A stretch of DNA of 64,000 nt from Melampsora larici-populina 98AG31 (Eukaryota; Basidiomycota; Pucciniomycetes; Pucciniales; Melampsoraceae), in NCBI RefSeq assembly GCF_000204055.1, contig NW_006768767.1, positions 2,308,645-2,372,644 of the forward strand. The letters are read 5' to 3'. The translations under genes were made by a program, and so were the position numbers. Shown in pieces: positions 57,138-64,000 of the stretch. The notes beneath the pieces were generated by a model that was not told the DNA's origin, ran no database searches, and worked only from the letters and a program-made list of their open reading frames with translations. Each line of letters starts with the position of its first letter. Positions within the stretch are counted from its first letter, which is position 1.

Positions 57138-58789
57138 CTACTGCCCACGTTCAGCCCTCATATTAGCCATTCTCTTCTTGATTATCTCAGCCTGCTTCAT
57201 TTGATAATACAATCTGATATCACCTTGAAGCGTGGAAAGATCTGTCTTGAGTACAACATCATCAGTAAGGAAGTCAACCGCTGAGGCTTGTATTCGTGAA
57301 TCTAAAGCAATCGAGCCACTAGCCACCGCGATGGCCTTGGTGCTATCTACCAACTGCGACAAAAGAGATTCCGCGTGCTTTGATTTTTTGGCAAATTTGT
57401 TCCCCATAGGGCGATCATGAGAGTCAGAAGATATGACTTCGATGTCAGAATCTTCAAGATCGGTCAGAGACGCCGTGGTTGACCGAATTGAAATGACAGA
57501 AGGGGTAGGTTTGGGAGGAGTGGGATTTGGATTGCTACGTCTAGCCAGTTCAGTGTTGTAGTCGGCCCATTTCGGGGCAGTTGATAAAAGGTTGTGGCAT
57601 CGAACGTGTTTGAAGACATGTTTCTCTCTCTGCAAGTACATCTCGTGTGCGTCTGCGGTGATGTCGTGGGCGGATTTACCACTACCGTGGAAGCTCTTAA
57701 CCTTGGAGAGATATCCAACATACTTGTTGATCATTCTGTTCATAGGGCGCCATCGACATTGCAGGGATTCTTCAGATTGTTCGGTGTAGTCTTTAGGATT
57801 GGTCTTGAGAAGCATTTGTTTCTTGAAGTCTGCTGCAATTCTAAGCCACATTGCATTTGAAGTTTGACCATTGCCGATAAGCGGATCCTGTGAGATGTTA
57901 AGCCACGATTGACAAAGCTGGAGGTCTTCATCAGGAGTGAAGTTACCCTTGCGACCAGTTGCATTATCATCAGGGGGATCGCTGAGAGGTGGCATTTGGG
58001 GCGTGTCGATAACTTTTGACTTTGCTCGAGAAGAAGATGCCGGGGCCTTGCGCTTAACACCTTCTCCTGTTGACACCGAGAAAGCCTGGGGCGAAGGCTG
58101 GGAGGAAGAGGCCTTGGGCGCCGCCGGTGAGCTCTGAATGATGACCAAGGGGGGAGGCTGGACTGGCTGATGTGATTTTGGTGGAGTCTGCCATTGGGGT
58201 GGCGGATTTGATCGAGGTAGGTGAGCCACTCGATTCCTGATGCCTACATTGAAATAACCAACCACAACTTTCAGCTGCGATGATAGTTGCTGAAACGAAA
58301 AAAAATGTACTCTGTACCTAAGGTAGCTTCCGATCCATAAGTACTCCTTGGAGGGCCCATCTCGCCGCCGCCATTGTTGGGCACATGGTGATGATTGACG
58401 TTGCCTGACGAAATACATTCAGTCAGAATTGGAACATTTGATGAAAAGTTCCAGACATACCATCATAACCTCCGGATTGCAAGCTTGAGCCTGAAGTGCG
58501 GTTGTCCCCCGGGTAGTGATATACCCGTTGGCGATCATAGTTTGCTTTATAACAAAAAAAAGTGAGCAGGTTAGAGTCATGTTGTTCAACATAGGAAAGA
58601 TAGAATCACTTACGCTGGTCATATCCAGAATACGTGCTCGGAGTGTGAGTGTCAGCCGGGTAGTGATACGCCTGTTGGTGATCATACCTGGCTAATAACA
58701 CACCGAACCAATAATGTCAAAACCAACATGTGAAGTGCTTAAAGCGTGTAGAACTTACGATTGGCATCGGTATCATACTGGTTATTCAT
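57138..58789 (-). CDS. Harbinger Myb/SANT-like (NAM-like) DNA-binding protein
   Basis: Partner protein of the transposase. Exon 1 (58789-58759) begins MNNQYDTDAN. The next exons encode two related short units, YDHQQAYHYPADTHT and YDRQRVYHYPGDNRT, then HHHVPNNGGGEMGPP. The large last exon runs about 58242-57138. After a Pro/Ser-rich linker, residues reading GNFTPDEDLQLCQSWLNIS, WLRIAADFKKQML and SLQCRWRPMNRMINKYVGYL form the trihelix Myb/NAM-like domain seen in the ORF1 protein of PIF elements. The C terminus is charged and helical (TDLSTLQGDIRLYYQMKQAE). No in-frame stop was seen, unlike its two neighbours. Confidence 0.82.
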
Positions 58790-59634
58790 ATTGGAGTAGT
58801 TGAACAACGAGGGCGAGTGGAAGTGGGATAAGGTGATGATAGGTACGTGGAACAAATGAGAGACTGATGAAGATATACAGAGAGAGCTAGCCAACCGGTG
58901 GCGGACTGAAAGATGTAGGAAAAGATAGGAAAAGAAATTAGCAGATTTGAAAGAGCCGTTGTGTGTGTGGATGGATAAGAGATAAATCCAAGAACCGCGA
59001 AAACGCCAATATCAGCCTTCATCACATCACTGCTTTTATACATGAGCTGAAGTCAGTGCTATAATATACCTTGACTTGACATACCAACGCGGAAACACGT
59101 ACACGTGAGCCCGGGCTGAGGATACTTGCTGACAATCAAGGACAACATTAAGTTTAATCGCGATGAAGAAGTGGCCAAATCGAGCTTATTAGAGACCTTA
59201 AAGCGTGATTGTTGGTGCGGTGATGTTAAAAGAAGTTGGCTGGAGTGGAGAAGGACACAGAAAGGGAACTGCGTGATTAATAGAAGGGGTCAAAAGGGAT
59301 CGCGAAGGCTACCTGAGGTGCAAGGGAGTGATTGTGCTGAGGCGGATGTGATCGATATCGATCGAAATCAAGGGTATACAGTGTGATAGGGCAATGAAGA
59401 CGAGGAACAAACATGAAAACGACATGAAAGGGTCTGACGGTACCTATCAAAATGGGGCTATTTGTGGATATATCCGGAGTGGATTCCTATACTCTCCCGG
59501 TCGAATTTTGGACGGAGTGTAACCCATACAGGGTGTTTACACGGTCCAGTGGCTCAAATATTTTCCCACACAGCGTGTAAAAGTCCTGTATTTTTAGTTT
59601 TACACTGCCCGGTGGTGATGCTCTTAACAACTTA

Positions 59635-61500
59635 GAGCATCGCCACCGGTGATGGCTAAAACACGCTCATTTGGGGCGGGTATCTCAGCCTGTCAATCCT
59701 TACCTGTGGGAGAAAAAGACCGTGGCCGCCACCCGTGGCATGCATCTTGCATTCCCGCGCCCCAATTAGGGTAAGCATATATCTCAGGACGCTCCCGGCG
59801 TTATGACATGACCAAACTCCAGTCGATACCTCGGGGCTGGAGTATCTCACAACATCCGGCTCACCAATCAATGACAATCATAAACCCTCAACCCCTCAAA
59901 CCTCACATCCCTCGCCAATCAAGCTAGCTACAAATGACCCCCACTTGTATCACTCTCACATCACACTCTTTGATAGGAACTTCAAGCAGTTTACTGTTCT
60001 GTTGATTGATTCAGTGAGTGTGCCATTCCAGTCCTGCACCTGACTCCTGCAAAAGAGTACTTACTTGAATCATATCCCATTGAAGTCATGTCTCCGCCTA
60101 CAAAGCTGCCACTACCACTCAAAGCCTTATCTGCAATCAGCACGGGCACTGCTGACCGTGCTAGAATGGTCACCAAACCCGCAAATTTGGTTACTCACAT
60201 CTTGAATCAACCACCCCCCAATAATGGCACTTGCAAAGGTGGAGGTTCACTGCCAGGAAAAGCGCCCAACATTGATCGAGGTCATATCAAAGGTCACAAA
60301 CAACTTTGGGACAACTATTTTGCCAAACAGCCCAATTACCACAAGGGGCTCTTTTGACGTAGATTCCGCATGGGACACAATTTATTTCTTTGCATTGTTC
60401 AAGGTGTCACAGAGGCAGATAACTATTTTGTCCAAAAGTGTGACGCAGTTGGACAACTAGGTCTAACCCCCCTCCAGAAATGCACAGCAGCGATCCGAAT
60501 GCTCGCTTATGGTGGTCCAGCTGATCGCAAAGACGAAAACCTCAGATTATCCGAGTCCACCACTCTCAAATCACTCGAGCAGTTCTGTGTGGCTGTCAAT
60601 ACGGCCTTTGGCAAAGAGTACCTACGCGAGCCTACCGCAGAAGACACCGCATGTCTCTTGGCGGAGGCGAAGTCTCAAGGGTTTCCAGGGATTTTAGGAT
60701 CCATCGACTGTATGCACTGGACCTGGAAGAATTGCCCAAAGGGATATTCAGGCCAATACCAAGGAAGACAAGGCTACCCAACACTCATCCTCAAAGCTGT
60801 TGCCTCTCAAGACCTATGGATATGGCACTGTTTTTTTGGCCTACCAGGTCACTAAACGACATTAATGTATTGGACAGATCTCAAATCTTCACTCGCCTTG
60901 CAAAAGGCCAGGCGCCACCTTGCAAATATAAAGATAATGGGAAGGATTATCACATGGGATACTACCTAGCTGATGGTATCTACCCCAAATGGGCTACCCT
61001 TGTTCAAACAATTTTGCAACCATTAGGGGAAAAGAAAAAGTTATGCTTATGGTTGTTGTTGAAGGCGCCCCATGATAACATCCAACTGATAGCAGAAATT
61101 ACCTCCCTGATAGCACTTTGCAAAGTTCCAGGAATCATATCGCAAGGACGTGGAGCGCTGTTTTGGGGTTTTGCAGGAGTGTTTTGCAATTCTCGCCGGC
61201 CCAGCCAGAGCGTGGCATACTCCCACTTTGAAAGCTATCATGCGAGCATGTGTGATCATGCACAACATGATTGTTGAAAATGAACAAGCAGACGGACTGA
61301 TTGAGCCCGAGCCCATCCGCGAGGCACCAGGATTCTGGCGTGAACAATGTGCCAATTTTCCTGAATTCTTGGACATTCAAGATGCCATCCTTAATCAAAA
61401 CCGTCATGAACAACTTAAAAGTGACTTGATTGATCATTTATGGGACTTTCACGGCAAACAAGTTGATTTATAGATGCTTGATTTTATTTTGTTTTTTTCC
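59635..61500 (+). mobile_element. Degenerate Harbinger element, left end only
   Basis: Left end GAGCATCGCCACCGG follows TTA at 59632-59634 and is a variant of the ends of the element at 53737. No right end was found; the end given is just past the transposase. It starts only 8 bp after the right target site of the previous element. Confidence 0.7.
60088..61473 (+). pseudogene. Degenerate Harbinger DDE transposase
   Basis: Clear relative of the transposase at 54063. It reads GKAPNIDRGHIKGHKQLWD, RRFRMGHNLFLCIVQGVTEA, LTPLQKCTAAIRMLAYGGPAD, LREPTAEDTACLL, GSIDCMHWTWKNCP, SLNDINVLDRSQIF and KDVERCFGVLQECFAI. TGA at 60356-60358 replaces the first Arg of the RRRYRMG motif seen in the relative. 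A frameshift at about 60850 separates FFGLPG from SLNDINV. The region 61020-61140 is not alignable in one frame; it may hold a weak intron. Dead as it stands, and more diverged than its neighbour. Confidence 0.88.
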
Positions 61501-61860
61501 ATTTCTTTCTCTAATTGATATGGCACAAACAACTTAAATTTTTTTCATTTATTCTTATCTCTCTACTTTATAAGGTGTGGTGTAGCTTATTTGTTTACAA
61601 CTTCAGATTGATTAATCCGAAATGACTTGTTTTATTTTGTTTAAGTTCTGTCTTGATTTTTGTCTGTGTAGCTTATTTGTTTACAAATTCCAATTAATCA
61701 ATCTGAAAAGACTTGTTTCCTTTTGTTTATTTTTTTTAATTCTTGTCACAATTTGTCTTGCCAACACCAGGTCAGCAACGCAACAATGCGTTACGACCCG
61801 TTTTCAACATACCATTGCTGAAATTGCATAGGTGCTATGGCCCGGGTGAGGGTAACAAAG
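61501..61860. other. Spacer after the degenerate Harbinger gene
   Basis: Contains an imperfect tandem duplication of about 100 bp: TGTAGCTTATTTGTTTACAA followed by TTAATC and GACTTGTTTT-like sequence occurs at about 61580 and 61665. No gene. Confidence 0.5.
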
Positions 61861-61873
61861 CTTGAATTCAAAA

Positions 61874-61960
61874 CTCCAGGATTGGACAGCGCTGTAGCAA
61901 TCCTCCAAGAAGCAGCGCTACAGCAAAAACGCTACACTGCCAAAAGAAGCTGTTTCAATA
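61874..61960. repeat. Subterminal repeat cluster of a hAT fragment
   Basis: GCGCTGTAGC, GCAGCGCTACAGC and ACGCTACA occur close together in both orientations, the type of array found at hAT ends. It lies just past the 3' end of the hAT gene fragment at 62143-62708. Confidence 0.55.
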
Positions 61961-62142
61961 TTCACATTTGAAGCATTAAAATAATATAAGAAAATGGTGA
62001 TAACAGCTAAACAACTAAAAGATCATCCAACTATAAACAAAGAATCATTAAAGTAATAAAAGAGGAAAATATAACCAAATAAGATATAAAGAGTAGAAAA
62101 AGTAGGAATAAAAAGTAGAAATGAAAGTAAGACAAAAAAAAT

Positions 62143-62708
62143 TCAATTCATAACTATACCCAATGTTTTCAATACTTGCGCAAGCTCCTTATAATCCTCA
62201 CTCAGCTCCACACCTTCCCTTAACCACAATTGACTTGACACAAGTCGTTCAATGGTCCTAGCAATCAAAGCACCTCAACCAGAGGCACACACATCTGATG
62301 CACAGGAAAAGATGCGCTCAGAGGCGCAAGACGAACCAGTACATGTTAAGTAATCCATGGCCATGATAGCCAATATCCAATAAGACTTTGCGTGCAACTA
62401 AGTATAGATGAATTGAAATATAATCAGACATATGATAATGAGATGTAATCTGAGAGTAGACTCACCTTCCACCAATCAAGACCTGCAGAAGGATCTAGTA
62501 CATTATAGTCTTCAGCCTTCATCCTATCTACTTGCTGAAGGTAGTCCTTGATCTGATTATCTTCAGGTTGTTGAGTTTCTGCTTCATCTTCAGAGTCTTC
62601 ACAGAAGATAACGGGCCTTGGTGAAAACAATGCAGTAGTTTGAGAGTTGTTGGTGTGCAAGGCCGGCGGCGTTTTATCTGTGGTAGGGTTATCAAGCTTG
62701 TACTTTAC
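62143..62708 (-). pseudogene. hAT transposase C-terminal fragment
   Basis: Two exons, about 62708-62467 and 62397-62143. The first is acidic (EDSEDEAETQQPEDNQIKDY) and ends GLDWWK at a GTGAGT donor. The second carries the dimerisation motif SSCASERIFSCASDVCASG and RTIERLVSSQLWLREGV. TGA at 62275-62277 splits SG-stop-GALIARTIE; the hAT gene at 21346 reads SRGSMLPKTMERL in the same position, so an Arg codon was lost. Nothing upstream continues the gene, so it is 5'-truncated. It is a different hAT lineage from the complete copy. Confidence 0.83.
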
Positions 62709-64000
62709 CTAAATCCATCACAACATTGCCTCGGCGTTCATACACTACAACAAATGACATCTTTACCCAGGGGTATAGAATAGTAGTGTGGGCATAGAAA
62801 ACTATTGGTAGGGTACTTTTCTATACCAATAAAAAATGCTTTTGATAAACCTATATAAGATATTTCAGATTGAGAAATTGAGTATTATCTTTGCCCTGAC
62901 TCAGCTGTATGTATTGGGACCCAAAGGCAGTGCTACAGTGTGCAGAATCTCAATTTTCTGTTTTTTGATATTTTTATCCTAAAATACAATTCTATGGTGA
63001 TAAAAGAGATCCTCAACCATGTTCAGCAATGTATGTGAGTATGTATGCACCATCTTACACAGATTGACAGACACTTTTTACATATGTACCACCCACTTTT
63101 GGCAAAAAAAGTTGCATTAATAATTTAATGCAACTTTTACATCACGGTGAGAAAATTTCTCACCATGTATGTATATGTAAAACCACACAACAGTGTGCTT
63201 GTTAGAAAGGTTCGGTAACCAAATAAAAAGCAAAATCACCACGGTGATAATGAATCACAATGGTGTCTTTTACCATTTGGTAAACAAGGTCATTTGTTGA
63301 TCGAGTTCAAAAACCAAAAAAAAACTTAATTGCTCTCATTGCTCTCAATATCATCTACCCGTTCAACTTCTGCAATTATTTTTTAAGCAATTTAATTGAT
63401 GATAACATGGTCAATGACCAAGCTCTTCACTGTTGGCAGCAAAGTTGAATTGGTGGAAATGAAGTCTTTTGAGGAAGTTGGATTTGAGTCTGAATCAACA
63501 CCACGATGAGATTGAATGGATTTGAGATTGAAAAGTTTAAGTAGAGAAAAAGGTTGAGGTGGTGATGATTTGAATGATGTGCAATTGAAGAGAAAAGGAC
63601 TTGTAGAAAACAAAGAAAAAAATGGTGAGGTCCGAAATAACAGGTGGTGATGGCTTGAGAAGAGAGAACGATGAAAAGTTGCAGTCACATTAATTTGAAA
63701 ATATTTGACTTTGAGTTGTTTTCAAGAATGCGCACAATCTTTGCACATATGTGCAAAAATCCGTGTGTCTCTTTTGTTGCATTTTTGTTTACCAAACGAG
63801 ATTTTCAGGTGACATATGCGACCGAAAATCACTGTGCTTTTTTGGTGGTGCACAGTCGGTCGCATAGTTCACACACCGGTTGCTGAAGTGGGTGTACAAT
63901 ATGACTGATGGACCATGCTTTCCCATTGGACAAGGCTCAAGAAGGGCTTTGAGTCTAAATTTATATTCAGTCCCTGTGGTCATGTGGATATTTTCATCTG
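62709..64000. other. AT-rich region with small palindromes
   Basis: No gene supported. Short perfect palindromes lie at 63109-63136 (AAGTTGCATTAA arms) and 63146-63164 (GGTGAGAAA arms). A two-stem hairpin at 63817-63864 has TGCGACCGA/TCGGTCGCA and CTGTGC/GCACAG arms. They look like foldback remnants. Confidence 0.5.

Larger units (their letters stand above)
53737..59623. mobile_element. Three-gene PIF/Harbinger transposon
   Basis: 5887 bp. Ends are GAGCATCACCACCGGGCAGT and its exact reverse complement, continuing through GTAAAA. The 3-bp TTA duplication (53734-53736 and 59624-59626) is the Harbinger signature. Contents: DDE transposase (plus, 54063-55493), a coiled-coil-type accessory gene (minus, 55788-56499) and a Myb/SANT-like gene (minus, 57138-58789). 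Two of the three carry a single TGA of the CGA to TGA type. Confidence 0.92.

Noticed and set aside
59635..64000. Right terminal repeat of the degenerate Harbinger element
   Set aside because: No sequence matching the reverse complement of GAGCATCGCCACCGG was found downstream within the window.

Overview
The window is nuclear DNA of an intron-dense basidiomycete, most likely a rust fungus (Pucciniales). This is an inference from three things: genes broken by many 45-110 bp GT-AG introns, small secreted cysteine-rich genes, and a dense load of Harbinger, hAT, KDZ-associated, copia and gypsy elements. No species is assigned. Exon structures below were derived by hand from splice signals, reading phase and domain continuity.

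Host genes are few. A GRAM/VASt membrane-anchored lipid-transfer protein (12140-15352, minus, 6 exons, 919 codons) and DNA topoisomerase II (37625-43979, minus, 20 exons, 1615 codons) are the two recognisable housekeeping genes. Four small genes encode probable secreted proteins. One is a 198-residue singleton at 9500-10387. The other three are cysteine-rich paralogues at 44825-45590, 50071-50825 and 52027-52779 that share one five-exon structure; I know no named family for them.

Everything else is mainly mobile DNA. From left to right: a palindromic repeat array (770-1440); an intact, very young copia element (3087-9122, 5-bp target duplication); a MULE-like non-autonomous element (16145-16945, 9-bp target duplication); a KDZ-associated CxC5-like gene (17502-18041); a nest of long inverted repeats, a foldback element and a hAT element (20128-25806); a PIF/Harbinger element (25849-35756) split by a gypsy element (29158-35720); two abutting MITEs (48761-49802); a three-gene Harbinger element (53737-59623); a decayed relative 8 bp further on (59635-about 61500); and a hAT 3' fragment (62143-62708).

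Two observations stand out. The first is the secreted cysteine-rich family. The second is that nine in-frame stop codons in otherwise open transposon genes are all TGA, each explained by CGA to TGA; seven of the nine are in TCG context. That points to CpG-directed mutation of repeats rather than random decay.
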